The translations under genes and the position numbers were made by a program. Of a stretch of 64,000 bases of DNA, positions 22,863 to 34,261 are shown piece after piece (position 1 is the stretch's first letter; each line of letters begins with the position of its first letter). Under the pieces are notes generated by a model. The model was not told the DNA's origin, made no database searches, and worked only from the letters and a program-made list of their open reading frames with translations. Where the stretch lies: positions 2,604,001 to 2,668,000 of the forward strand of contig CAUWAG010000020.1 in assembly GCA_963556695.1 (NCBI GenBank), in the 5' to 3' direction. The DNA is from Anthostomella pinea. Its lineage: Eukaryota > Ascomycota > Sordariomycetes > Xylariales > Xylariaceae.

Positions 22863-23439
22863 GAACTCATTCGCACCCCTCTCGTTCCCCTCGCTCCCTG
22901 TAGAGTTCTCCAGTAGAAAAACTGTCCCAGTACGGTAAGTTCAAAGACTGTAGGTTATTCTAAGCAGAGAAACCGATGCGTAGCCAGGTAAGTATGTGCA
23001 GTATTTCCCAGGTTAGTTAGCAACGAACAATCAGACCCATGTTTCCGACTTTATGTATGCGAAGCCATGTGACTGGTATAAATTGCTGTATATTATTGTA
23101 TGTCGAGTCTGCAGTGATGAACCGAGGCGCTTCCTAAACTCCGTGTATATATGCGGAACAAGGGGTATCAGTAGGTACAATCAATTCGCACCCTTCCGTG
23201 CCTGGCAGAGCCACGTGAATCAGTAGCGACAGCTGGCTACCAGGTACGCAGGCACGATACTTCCTTCGTCCGCTAATCCCCACCGCGCATGCGGCATATT
23301 GGCTCGACGCTGTTTCGCCCGGACCAGTCCCCTGGCCCTTCTGGTGTACAGGCGGTGACGGGGAGACTGGAATGATTCCTCTCTCGCACAAGTTCTTCCC
23401 ACCGGATCATGCGATTGTCTGAGCACCCAGGCCCGTTCT
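22863..23439. other. Intergenic between convergent genes
   Basis: Shared 3' flank of the Cys/His protein (plus) and the DUF962 gene (minus). AT-richer near 23040-23160. Nothing else seen. Confidence 0.5.
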
Positions 23440-24157
23440 TCAATGGGCCTTTCCATTCTTTGCCGCGCGGTCTGCCTTCTGTTTCTTGAACTTGGCGATC
23501 TCGATCTGCACAGCCTTATTGACACGGCTCTGCAACTCGCGCCTGTAGCCAAACTTGAAAAGCACCTCGAGCCAGACGAATAGTGGCGCGAGGAAGATGG
23601 CTTGGACCAGGTTATCCAACAGAGCTGGGGCACGGCCCTCATAGACGCCGTGTCCGAGGAACTGGAGCAGCCAGCAGACGACGTGTACGATGACGGCGAC
23701 CTGGTTCGTCAGGGTAGGATTTTGCGACAGGGCGGCATTCGAGAAGGCGGCAGCGCCCAGACAAACGAGAGCCAGAACGGTACCCGCGACTGGTTCTAAC
23801 AAGACGTATAAACCTCCCCAAAGTATTGCTGATATGGTGCCGAAGTTGAGCTGGAGATTGGGTACGGTCAGGACATCGGGCAGCGGAATGAGTGTGCCTG
23901 TGTTCGCGGCCTGTCGATGGAGCAAGCGTCATTAGCAACAAATCACGTTCCAACTTGGGGGAGGACGATGCGCACCAGAGCGAAGCCAGTAAAAAGGATC
24001 AAAGGCACACAGGCCATATGAATAGCAATGTTAACCGAGTTGCCGTGGTAAGCACCGTACTAATCGTGACAAAGGACCAGGATCAGTAAGAGACCATCGG
24101 GCCAGGTGGTTGGCCACGACCTACAAAAGTAAGCTGTCTCTCGAGATTGAGGGCCAT
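23440..24157 (-). CDS. DUF962 / Mpo1-like ER membrane protein
   Basis: Three minus-strand exons, 24157-24125, 24059-23976 and 23910-23440, encode 195 residues. The spliced start is M-A-L-N-L-E-R-Q-L-T-F-Y-G-A-Y-H, the usual opening of this family. Hydrophobic helices follow, with Q-F-L-G-H-G-V-Y-E-G-R-A-P-A-L-L-D-N near residue 130, and a Lys-rich cytosolic tail. The yeast homologue Mpo1 (YGL010w) is an Fe(II)-dependent dioxygenase in the ER that shortens 2-hydroxy fatty acids in phytosphingosine breakdown. The His residues at about 16, 25 and in the G-H-G-V-Y motif fit metal binding. Both introns (65 nt each) have clear donors and acceptors, and the second has a GCTAATG branch site. The exact substrate here is inferred from the family. 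Confidence 0.88.
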
Positions 24158-25705
24158 GATGGGCAACGAGGTGCGGGAAGCTTGAAGATCAATGTCTGGG
24201 TCGAGGCGCCAGTCGAAAGTCGAGGGCCGGATCGGGGTTGGTGTTGGTGTCCGGGCCGAGGTCGGTATCGAAATTGGTGTCAAGTGTCGAGATCGAGGTC
24301 AGGGTCGAGGTCAGAGTCCCAATGGTTGCGGCTAATATAATCAGGAGAAGGCGGTACAAAGTAAGGCGTACATACATGTATAGAAGAGCATTGCACAATG
24401 TGAAGATGGATGTGTTAAAGACGGACGGGATAAAGGGAATTGTCGGCGACAGCACGGAACGTGGGGTGGACCAAGAGGGGCGCCCAGTAACTTTAAGGTA
24501 TTCTGTTAGATACTAGCACGAATGTGTTGAATGGGAGCCGGAGATAGACACCGGAAGATCTCCAGTGGGGCAGAGACGCACAGGGCATCTGACCCACCAA
24601 GAAGACAGATGATCAATCTCTGCACACTGAAGAAGCAGAGCAGAACAATGAACAGAATCCATCAACATCCGTGTATTCAACATATTCCGTTAGTCCACAC
24701 GACCTGAGGGTATACAAGTTGCTGCTAGAGTACCTTAGCCAATATATCAAGTCTTTTTTAAAACAGTAATAATGCCACGATTTTGCCGACGAATTAGATA
24801 ACAGATTTCGCCTTGTTTAAGCCGTGTTTTTTTTATAATACTTTGACTAATAGATTTATTTAAATAATGTCAGATCTAAGGGATCTCCAGGGGTGTATGC
24901 CCTGTGGAGTGCTGGCTAGTTAGGTGACTAGTCAAGGATGCTGCCATGACTAGCACCATGAATCGTAGATTGACTCGGGAAAAGGTGGGCCGGAGGATCG
25001 TCTCCGGCATCTCCAAAGCTGTACAAATAGGTATAGATACCACCCAATTGGTATAGCTGAGAAATGATAACGATTGCAGCTACCGCTCAAGACCACAGGC
25101 TTGTCAACTCTTTGAAATCTGACTGTCAGATGTTGGATCCCAGATATGGTGCCCTTAGGTGCAGTACCCACTAGGGGGCTGTCAAAGGAACAGTGGATCC
25201 ACCCTGGCATGGTGCAGTATGGTATCTAGCTGTAGATTAGCCCTGCCGAGTATACTTGAGAACGACAACAATATTTGCAGGGACCGCTCACACCCCCAAG
25301 GCTTGTGACCCTTCTAGAATCTCACACTGACAAATAATATTTATATAGAAAAAACCATAATACGATAAAATATTTTGTTGTTTTAAAAAATAGGTTTTTT
25401 TATTTGCGTTACTATTACTAGATTTAATTTAAAGTAATAATTATAAGCCGTACGTAATAATGTAGCGTTATAATTACGTTATATACTTAAGAAAAAAACT
25501 TTATATCGCGGCTAATAAAGCCGTAAAAATCGCGTCGCTTGATGCTAACTAAACATAGTTAAATTAACAAGTTATAAATAAATTAAATAAACAAAAATAC
25601 CTTTACTTAAGTATATATAAAGTATAATAACAGGTATTATCGTCCGGGTCTTTTTTTTAACCGCCAATTAGTACTAGAAGAGCTGCTTATAGAGTCGCCT
25701 AGTGT
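24158..25705. other. AT-rich, RIP-like decayed sequence
   Basis: No gene. From about 24700 the base composition falls sharply. The blocks 24760-24870 and 25330-25660 are very AT-rich with many TA steps. Between them, two diverged copies of an approximately 75-bp segment occur at about 25066-25143 and 25258-25338 (shared TTGCAG, ACCGCTCA, GGCTTGT, AATCT). This looks like an older repeat mutated beyond recognition, into which the LTR element later inserted. Confidence 0.6.
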
Positions 25706-25921
25706 TGTGACGGCCTGCACAGACCTTCCCACATGACAAGCGGATAATTCCCAATAGAGGAAGGATCTTACTAGAGGATCCCCTTAAAAGGGCAACCTCT
25801 TACTGTACCTATCTCTTTCTCTCTCTCTTTCTCTCCTCTCTAGTCTTGATATTCTCGTCAATAGAGTAATAGCTGCTTGCTGCCGGCCATGTCTCAGCTC
25901 CTCAGTACGCTCGCCGTGACA
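25706..25921 (+). repeat. 5' LTR
   Basis: 216 bp, starts TGTGACGG and ends GTGACA. Contains a CT-rich tract at about 25808-25840 and the sequence AGTCTTGATATT at 25842-25853, which is the reverse complement of the primer-binding site and probably marks the 5' end of the transcript. Confidence 0.95.
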
Positions 25922-25922
25922 T

Positions 25923-25934
25923 AATATCAAGACT
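25923..25934 (+). other. Self-priming primer-binding site
   Basis: The 12 bases AATATCAAGACT lie two bases after the 5' LTR and are the exact reverse complement of AGTCTTGATATT inside both LTRs (25842-25853; 32096-32107). There is no TGG-type tRNA 3'-end complement. This is the arrangement of Tf1/sushi elements, in which the RNA 5' end primes its own reverse transcription. Confidence 0.8.
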
Positions 25935-26350
25935 TCTCTATACCAGATTAGAAGCCTTGTCTTCAGATCACCATTGCAAGGAGTTTTGCCTTCAGCAGTG
26001 ACAGGTGCAGTGTCTCCAAACACCCACCTATCCCAAGACTTTATTATCCCTTTACTATCCCACTTACTATTACCACTGATCCCGTCCAACATATTGTGAC
26101 GATGAGTACCATTATCATTACAGAACATCAGGATAGTTTTGAAGGGACTGGAAGACCAGCCCAACCTATCCAAACATCCCTTAATACCAACAACCTTCCC
26201 CCAAAGAAATAGAGAACCAAGGCACGAGGGGGCTAGAGCAAGCCAAACACGTGATCAAAGGCCGCTTTGACCCACAGTAAATCTCCCTCAAACGCTTCAT
26301 TGTCTCCATCTTCCTCCAGGATCACATCCCAAGACGCACAGACCCAGCCC

Positions 26351-27552
26351 ATGGCACAAACCATGAGCGGTGTTCTGGGCCGATCAAACGACCTCTTGCT
26401 CTTCAACCTAGATATGCTTACACCAGAGCAGCTAGCCAGACTGCAAACCAAACTACACACCCGGATCCCGAGGTCTAAGCCACTAAGACACACAACAGAA
26501 CGACAGTCTGTGCATTTCAGCGCATCACAAGAAGAACGAGCCTTTCCTTCCTTAGAAACAGGTTCTCCACACATGACGACCCCTAGGTGGGACTCCCCAG
26601 TTTCTATGGCATCAACCTCAAATGCCATACGACATTCCATCAAGCTGGCAGACCCTGTAAAGCTAAGTGACGGTCAAATCCAACCTTTGAACAATAGAAG
26701 AACAACACTCAATACAAGCTACGGACCAACTGGTGGCTCTTTATTATAAAAGAATCAAAATTTGATTGGCTTTACACGCTAATAAAAAGTGATACAATTA
26801 TAGCATTAGAACCATTCATCTCTAAAGAGAACACCGAGTCACTTACTATCATTGAAGAGGTGTATAACCTTCTCCGGTCCTCTTACAGCAATCCCGACGC
26901 AGCTGCTCAAGCCAGAGATCAGCTTCATGATCTGTGGATGGAACCAGTGCAAGACTTCTACTCCTTTTGTTCCACATGGGTTCTTTTAGCCAGTAAGACA
27001 GGCCTGTCCCGGACAGAATGGAAGTATGAACTGAACCGAAAGCTGACACCACCCCTAAAGATACAAGTGATGGCTTCTTACCTTGACTCTAATATTTCTT
27101 TTAACCAATTTTGAAATATCTGTTTTAGCAATACTTAACAGCTTACAGAGATTAAATGAGTCAAGAAATAGTACCAAAGCTTCTTAAAAGTTTCCTCTCG
27201 CCATACCATCACTGTGGTACCTGGACCCCAGCAGTTCATCAGAAGCCTACCAACCCAAGCTTTGTTCAACCAAGCGATTGACACTACTTTCTAACCAGCA
27301 AGAGCATCACCTGATCAGAAGACTCCCCGTCTCTCTATAACCTCTGAAAGAAAGCACATTAACCGATCACACACATCCCAAAAGACAGAAAGCATTACAT
27401 GCTACTTGTGTGGCAAAAAGGGCCATATCACTCCCAAGTATTCAGACAAAAGAACTCCTTATGTACATTTTCTAGAAGAAGACAATGAGGCCTCTTCTGG
27501 TCTGACCCAGGATGTTACTTCTGACAACGAGTCAGAAAACTCAAAGGCCTAG
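26351..27552 (+). pseudogene. Retrotransposon gag remnant
   Basis: A frame from the ATG at 26351 reads the N-terminal part. A one-base shift after L-S-D-G near 26675 moves to the frame with N-P-T-F-E-Q, where the expected Trp codon is TAG, followed by N-T-Q-Y-K-L-R-T-N-W-W. This continues as capsid-like sequence to about 27112. The zinc knuckle at 27400-27441 reads C-x2-C-x4-H-x4-Y: the last Cys codon is TAT, a G-to-A change, so it cannot bind zinc normally. Several further stops follow. Confidence 0.85.
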
Positions 27553-27639
27553 GGAAAGTCTCTCACCTAGGCCTCCAATGTATTATTAATTAATTAGCTC
27601 ACCATTCCTTTGAAATTCCATTACTTTGATCAGACCTCT

Positions 27640-30600
27640 CTGGCTTGATTGGCGGCAGTACCTTTGTGATGACTGCAACCATCCGATAGAATGGAATTGC
27701 AGTGCGTATGAAAGTTTTGATTGATATCGGAGCAGAGGTTTATCTTCTAGGCAGCCGTTCAATCATGAGCCCCTTGGCTCAACGATAGGAACTCCCTCAA
27801 AGACATTTTGATGAACCCGCCACCCTGAATAGTTTTGGTAAAGAACACTCACAAATTGTCAACACAATGGTTGCAGCAAACTTCCAGATTCAGGGAAGAA
27901 CCTTTCGGGAAGAACCTATCCTGGAAGCAGAGTTTGGGCCCAGTAAGAATTTTGACCTTATTGTTGGCAAGCGATTTTTGGCTATTCACAACCTCTTACC
28001 AGACTGCCGGCGGAACTGCCTATACTTCCCACCGGAACTACCTTTTCTTACCAACTGAAAGACTGACATCACCAACCCAGCTTACCAGTGTTTAAGGCAA
28101 CGGGCTATCAATTTTCAAGCCCAGCAGGATATGCTCTATAGGGATTCACGGTGGGAAGATCAAGAGAAACGCCTGCAGAGGATACTACTTCGCCTCTAAG
28201 TGCTGGCTACATGGGCCGGAGACCATCATGAGTTCTTACAAACAATGAAAGACCAGTTAACAGGACGAGACTGCGCGGCATCCTTACAAAAGACTTCCCT
28301 ATGCCAAACTGTTTATCCTAAGGTTAGCAAGGACACAATAGTGAACGCTCTAGGCACGGATATCCATCTAGTCTCAGGAAGTACCTTTTTTAGACAGGCT
28401 GGTCACCGTCAGAAGCGGCAATATCAATGGCACAGCTATGGAGATGTGTTCTTCTTTTTGGTATATGAGTTTGATCAAGCTATTGATTACTCAATTGATA
28501 AGGAAGACTCAGAGACTCAACACTTGCTACGCAGCAGACTTCCCTCAGAAGCGCAAGATTTTATAGATATCTTTTCCAAGATAGAAAGTAATGAGCTACC
28601 CCCTTTCCGCAAGGATATTGACCACAAGATTGAGCTCAAGTCAGAGGCAAAAACTCTTCGCCTGCCTCTCTTATATAGCATAAAGGCTGACCATCTTATT
28701 GCCCTTAAGCAATATCTGACGTAACACTTATACAAGGAGTGGATTGTTCTTAGTGCAGCAGAGTATGGATCCCCTGTTCTCTTTGCCAAAAAGCCAAATA
28801 GAGGCTTGCGTTTCTGTGTTGACTACCGCGAGCTCAATGCTCAGTCAAAAAAGGACCGCTACCCACTGCTACTAATCAGCAAAACTTTGGAACGTCTGTC
28901 TTGCGCTAAGCTATTCACCAAGCTGGATATCAGGGCAGCTTTCCACTGAATTCGTATGGATCCGGCCTCTGAGGATCTCACAACCTTCTGCACGCGCTTT
29001 GGCCAGTACAAGTACAAGGTGCTCTCCTTTGGATTTTGCAACGGCCCAAGTACCTTCTAGCAATATATCAACAAGGCCTTGTTCCCATATCTGGATGAGT
29101 TCTGTACAGCCTATGTGGATAATATCTTGATCTTTTCTGCAGACCCATTGGAGCACTGAGATCATGTCCGCAAGGTCCTCCAGAAGCTCCGTGAAGCTGG
29201 CCTCCAAGCTGACATCAAGAAGAGCGAGTTTGCTGTCATATCAACAAAATTCCTGGGATATATAATATCAATCAGTGGCATATCAGTTGATCAAGCCAAG
29301 ATTGCTGCTGTGAGGGACTAGGAAGAGCCTAAGGCTGTTAAAGAATTACAGTCTTTCCTGGGATTCTGTAACTTCTACTGGCAGTTTATAGATAGTTTTA
29401 GCAGGATAGCTAAACCTCTTTATCGTCTCACTGTGGCAACCAAGTACCTATAGACCAAGGAACAGCAGAGAGCCTTTAACAACCTAAAGGCTGCCTTATG
29501 CTCAGCTCCCTTGCTCTCACATTTCAAGGAAGCAGCTTCTACCAAGCTGGAAACATACGCTTCAGATAGTATAATATCAGCAGCCCTCTCCCAACAGGAT
29601 GAGCAAGACAACTGGCATCCAGTAGCCTATCTGTCGCAAACTATGAATACAACAGAGTGCAACTATCCCATCCATGACAAAGAACTACTGGCAATTGTCT
29701 ATGCCATGCGAGAATGGAACCACATGCTCACTGCCCTTTAGCATCCTCTTCCTGTTTCACAGATCATTAGGCACTCCAGTACTTTGCCACTAAGCGACAG
29801 CTCAATGTCCGACAAGCAGCCTGGAGTGAGGATATCTCAGGCCTGGACTTCACCATCTCTTACCGTCCAGGTAGGGAGAACCTGATAGCTGATACTCTAT
29901 CACGGAAAGCCGTAGATCTAGCTATACAGAAGGCCATCAAGGATAAAAGTCGCTGCCAGATCCTCCTACCTGTTGAAAGGTTCAATGGACCCGTTGACCT
30001 GCCTGTGACCGACCCGTCACCTAGTCAAGAGGACAACCTGGTATGTGCTATTGTGGCCACCTTGGAAGCCAACAACCAGGACCCTGACAGTTCTCTAGAG
30101 GGTATTCAGCTTATTGATGCCATCTTGACAGCCAACCGCTCTTCATAGACCTTGCTTTTTGAGCGTGAAAGAGCTAAATATAGTCAGTAAGGCTACAGTC
30201 TTATTGATGGCTTGTTACTGAAAGAGGTACGCCTTGTGGTGCCTGATGAGGGGCACCTACACACACAACTTTGTGATGAGATTCACAGACTACCTTCCCG
30301 TACACACCCTGGTCGGAACAAGATATGTGCCTTAATAACAGAGCGTTACTTCTGGCCAGGTATGGGTGGGTGCTTTTATAGACTGCTATTGCGCTCATTG
30401 CCTAGAATGTGGCAGAGGTCGCAACTCCCGTCTCAAGCCAGCCGGCTTGCTACAACCCCTGCCTATACCAGATCGTCCTTGGCAACATGTCTCTATGGAC
30501 TTCAAGACCATGCCAAAAGACAAGCTAGGCTATGACACGATCTATGTGGTGGTAGACTGACTAGGCAAACGCCTGTGGTCTATTCCGACATATAAGACAT

Positions 30601-31934
30601 ATACAGCCAAGGACCTTACCACCCTATATTTCAATGGACCTTTGAGGGTCTATGGCACCCCTGAGACTATGACTTCAGACCGTGGTCCCCAATTCATTGC
30701 TGCCTTTTTAGATGAACTAGCCAAGCTCACAGAGATGGACCTACGCCGCTCTACTACAGAACACCCTCAGACGGATGGTCAGATAGAAATCATCAACCAG
30801 TTCCTTTAGACCAAGCTCTGACCCTTTATAAGCCACTTTTAAGATAACTGGTCTCAACTATTGCCCTGTCTAGATTTTGCTTATGCCACACAACCTTATG
30901 TAAGTACTGGCTTATCTCTAGCTGAGGTTGAAATAGGGTTTCTTCCAATTATGACATTTGACTGGGATAAATACAGTCCTTTCTCAAGAAAAATGCCTAT
31001 TACAGAGCGGCTGAGTCGTTCAGACGCTTAAGAGTTTACTGAACGCCAGGCACAGGCCGTGGCATGGGCCAAAACCAACCTCTTTAAGGCACAAGCAAAG
31101 TACAAGAAGCAGGCTGACAAGTCCCGACAATCAATTGACTAGAAGCCAGAAGATATAGTATATATATGCAAAGAAGCGTGGTGTACTAACCGCCCACATG
31201 ATGGGTTGGACAAACCCTATATGGGACCATATCGGGTTGTCAAACAGATCAATAAGAACGCCTTTGAGATTGACTTACCCCCTGGGATAAACACTTATCG
31301 GGTCATCAACGCAAGCCGCTTAGTACGGTCACCAAATGACCCTGTCCCAGGTCAGGTGATCCTTCCACCGCCTCCTGTCGACACGGATGGGGTTCCTGAA
31401 TGAGAAGTTAAAAAAATTCTGTCCTCCCGCCTAACCCGGGACAAGCTGGAGTACCAGGCTGATTAGACAGGTCATGATCCTGACCCGATGTGGTACCCAG
31501 CAGCTAACTTTAGAAACTCGGCTGTATATGTCAAATGTCACGACCAGATCAAGGCATTGAGGCGAACTCAGTCCATTGGGTGCTATAGACGAAGATTCTA
31601 AGCTAAAGAGAAAAGGAAAGAAATGACCAACAACGCATTGCGAAAAGCGCGACCAAGTCCAGGAGCAGGTGGAGCTCTGCTTGTGCCTGATCCCCACAGC
31701 CAGCTTCCGATTGGCTACTACAGTCCTGGCAGTTGAGGGCTGCTTGGGAGAGGTCCTCACATCAAAGAGTTCCATGACACAAATCCCAAGGCGACAGGTC
31801 CCCCTCAAAGGTTACAGCAATAGATAGAGACTGCTACTGATGATCAGGACCTAACTGATCATGAGGAAGACAACCTGCCTGTAAGAGGCTCTGCACAAGG
31901 AGTAAAGAGAACTTGGAAGAAATCATCGTCATAA
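27640..31934 (+). pseudogene. Retrotransposon pol remnant (PR-RT-RH-IN-chromodomain)
   Basis: The protease site at about 27723 reads D-I-G-A where D-S/T-G-A is expected. The reverse transcriptase spans about 28600-29160 (F-C-V-D-Y-R-E-L-N near 28815), and its catalytic box at 29113-29124 reads Y-V-D-N, the second Asp lost by G-to-A. RNase H is at about 29500-29890. Integrase (about 30250-31100) keeps H-P-G-R-N-K, R-Y-F-W-P-G-M, T-S-D-R-G-P-Q-F and H-P-Q-T-D-G-Q-I-E, with a frameshift near 30363. A chromodomain-like segment with G-H-D-P-D-P-M-W-Y-P-A is at about 31410-31570. More than a dozen stops interrupt it, many at expected Trp, Gln or Arg codons. Confidence 0.9.
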
Positions 31935-31946
31935 ACCGACTTTAAT

Positions 31947-31961
31947 AAGGGGGGAGGGTAG
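31947..31961 (+). other. Polypurine tract
   Basis: AAGGGGGGAGGGTAG immediately before the 3' LTR, the expected plus-strand priming site for reverse transcription. One T interrupts the purine run. Confidence 0.75.
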
Positions 31962-32175
31962 TGTGACGGCCTGCACAGACCTTCCCACATGACAAGCGGA
32001 TACTTCCAAATAGGGGAAGGATCTGACCAGAGGATTCCCTTAAAGGGGCAACCTCCCACTGTACCTATCTCTCTCTCTCTCTTCCTTTCCTCTCTAGTCT
32101 TGATATTCTCGTCAATAGAGTAATAGCTGCTTGCTGCCGGCCATGTCCCAGCTCCTCAGTACGCTCGTCGTGACA
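31962..32175 (+). repeat. 3' LTR
   Basis: 214 bp, same ends as the 5' LTR and clearly homologous along its length, with scattered substitutions and a two-base length difference. Followed by the target duplication AGTGT. Confidence 0.95.
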
Positions 32176-33576
32176 AGTGTCAGATACTAGCGCACTATTT
32201 GGGCTATGCACTGACCATGTCACGTGGATGACAGTGCACTAGACTGCGACCAGCCACCAGAGCAAAACTAGTACTAAAAGCTCGTACACAGATAGACAGT
32301 GCTCATCACAATATCATAATACACTCATTAATTGACCCTTGTATTTGACACCTAGCGCCAGCTGAGTACAGCTAGTCCAACCAGTTATGCGTAAACCTAT
32401 ACGCAAAATGTGCAAAGCGTGTTAAAAAGCTACGAAATAGCTGGCTGTGTACGTACACAGGTATAAGAGCATATTAAAATTGTCTTCTATTGTTTTTATG
32501 TCGCCATAAAATATCCCTCAAGCTGTTACCTACATGTACCTACTTTAGAGGTCTTCACTTCTTGCTTGACACTGCTGCTGTTCATGATGGGAGACGTACA
32601 TGTATTCGGTAAGTACCTAGGTACTTATGTATGTCGTCAAGGTTACCGTATTGACCTATGTAGGTACAGGGGGTGTGTCTACAGCTGGGCTACATGCACC
32701 TTTCCATCCAGGTGCTTGAAGTGTGGGGGCGCACGGCCCTTGTGCAACCTGTCGAGGCTCATGTGCGCCACGGGCATCTGTAGCGTCCCTTCAGCACGTC
32801 TGGCAGCACAGTGCAGTGCAGGTGGTGCATTGTTTTATCCGAAGTTTTGCCTTGCAAGGCTGCAACATCTGCGTCGTCGCATTCCATCTCAGCTTCAAAG
32901 GCCATTGTCTGCCTCTCAACATCCTCAAAGCCGTTGCCGCCCTCCTCCCCTCCTCCCATTCCCCCATTCCCCTACACAGTTGCAATAGACGGCATCCTTC
33001 TGCCAACGCGCCAGGGGCTACGGTACCTTTCTTTTCTGGCTCGGGTTCGCAGGCTTCATTCGTTGATTGTATTTCTGATCCACATTCTTATGATACCCAT
33101 ACCACCTCTGCGACGCGCCGCAAGTTCTCGTCCCACCTCCACTCCCACGTCCGCTCCCGCCCAGCGAGAAGCGCCTTGCCGCGATACCTACTAGAACCTC
33201 GCCGAATACCATCAGTATTGCAGCCCTGTTGATTCTTCAGCATCACTTGGCATGGGACCTACGCCTTGACGCGCACGAAGCACTCCTGAGAAGTCCCCTC
33301 GCGAAGGCGCACTGCGCCAGGCCTTTTGGTCCCCTTTGGCCAAGAGCTTGAGATCCCCCAACTCTTGTGCGCAGCAGCAAGCAAGCACGCCCAGGCAGGC
33401 CAGGCACGACATAGACCTCTCTAGTCCCACACAGGCGCCTTCAAGGCCATACGCAGTTCATCCTCGGCATCAGCCATTCGCAAGTCCACGATCCTCGGCC
33501 TCCTTCCCACGGATCGCTCAAGCTCCGCGAATAGCCCAACCAAGTTGCCACCCTACAAGCTTCTTTCGCTGTCAAC
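32176..33576. other. Right flank of the retroelement and RPB7 upstream region
   Basis: 32176-32560 continues the AT-richer decayed context. The palindromic string GTACCTAGGTAC is at 32613-32624. From 32700 to 33570 the composition becomes GC-rich with overlapping frames on both strands but no recognisable product. The last part must contain the RPB7 promoter. Confidence 0.45.
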
Positions 33577-34261
33577 ATGTTCTTCCTCTACAATCTCGAG
33601 CGTCGGGTCACCCTGCACCCTTCGTACTTCGGCAAGAACATGCACGAGCTGGTTACTGGAAAGCTGTTGAAGGACGTAGAGGGCACATGCACTGGAAGCT
33701 ACTATATCATCTCCATCATGGATACCTTCGACATCTCCGAGGGTCGCATTCTTCCTGGTAGCGGCCTTGCCGAGTTTACCGTGGGCTATCGCGCTGTTGT
33801 ATGGAGACCTTTCAAGGGTGAAACGGTAAGGGACTCGTAGATTCTGCTTCAGCCTCGCATTCTGACCCGACGCAGACCGATGCTGTAGTCGTCTCTGTCA
33901 ACCAGCACGGGTTCTTTGCCGAGGCTGGCCCCCTTCGCATCTTCGTCTCCACTCATGTAAGTATCGTGGGGAGGTCTGTACTGCTGGAGATCGTGAGTTG
34001 ACAGATTCCGCATCAAGTTGATCCCCCAGGAGGTCAAGTGGGATCCAAACGCGACACCGCCACAGTTTACCAACAATGAAGACACCACCATCGAGGTTGG
34101 CACACATGTTCGCATCAAGATCCTTGGCACGCGAGCCGAGGTTGGCGAGCTGTGGGCTATCGGCAGCATCAAGGAAGACTACCTCGGGTATTCCACTACT
34201 TTCTTCCTGGGCTTGGAATATTCGTCGTGCTAACCTCATCTGCAGAACGTTGCAGTCCTAA
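33577..34261 (+). CDS. RPB7: DNA-directed RNA polymerase II subunit Rpb7
   Basis: Four exons, 33577-33825, 33876-33956, 34018-34187 and 34246-34261, give 171 residues, the same length as yeast Rpb7. Rpb7 pairs with Rpb4 as the stalk of RNA polymerase II and contacts nascent RNA. The N-terminal tip domain begins M-F-F-L-Y-N-L-E-R and includes H-P-S-Y-F-G. The C-terminal OB/S1 domain contains [11 protein letters not shown] and ends [11 protein letters not shown]. The last exon is only 16 nt (ending T-L-Q-S). Intron 2 (33957-34017) uses an unusual AAG acceptor; it is needed to keep the conserved S-T-H-L-I-P-x-E junction in frame. An alternative CAG at 34001-34003 would shift the frame. Confidence 0.95.

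Larger units (their letters stand above)
25706..32175 (+). mobile_element. Ty3/gypsy LTR retrotransposon (chromovirus-like), inactive
   Basis: A full-length 6470-bp element bounded by two LTRs (216 and 214 bp, TGTGAC...GTGACA) and flanked by a perfect 5-bp target duplication AGTGT (25701-25705 and 32176-32180). In order it carries a self-complementary primer-binding site, gag with a damaged zinc knuckle, aspartic protease, reverse transcriptase, RNase H, integrase, a C-terminal chromodomain-like segment and a purine tract. The protease-RT-RNase H-integrase order defines Ty3/gypsy. The self-priming site and chromodomain place it with the Tf1/sushi-type chromoviruses. All frames contain stops and key residues are changed, mostly G-to-A or C-to-T, so the copy is dead and fits RIP. 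LTR divergence and the intact duplication suggest a moderately recent insertion. Confidence 0.95.
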
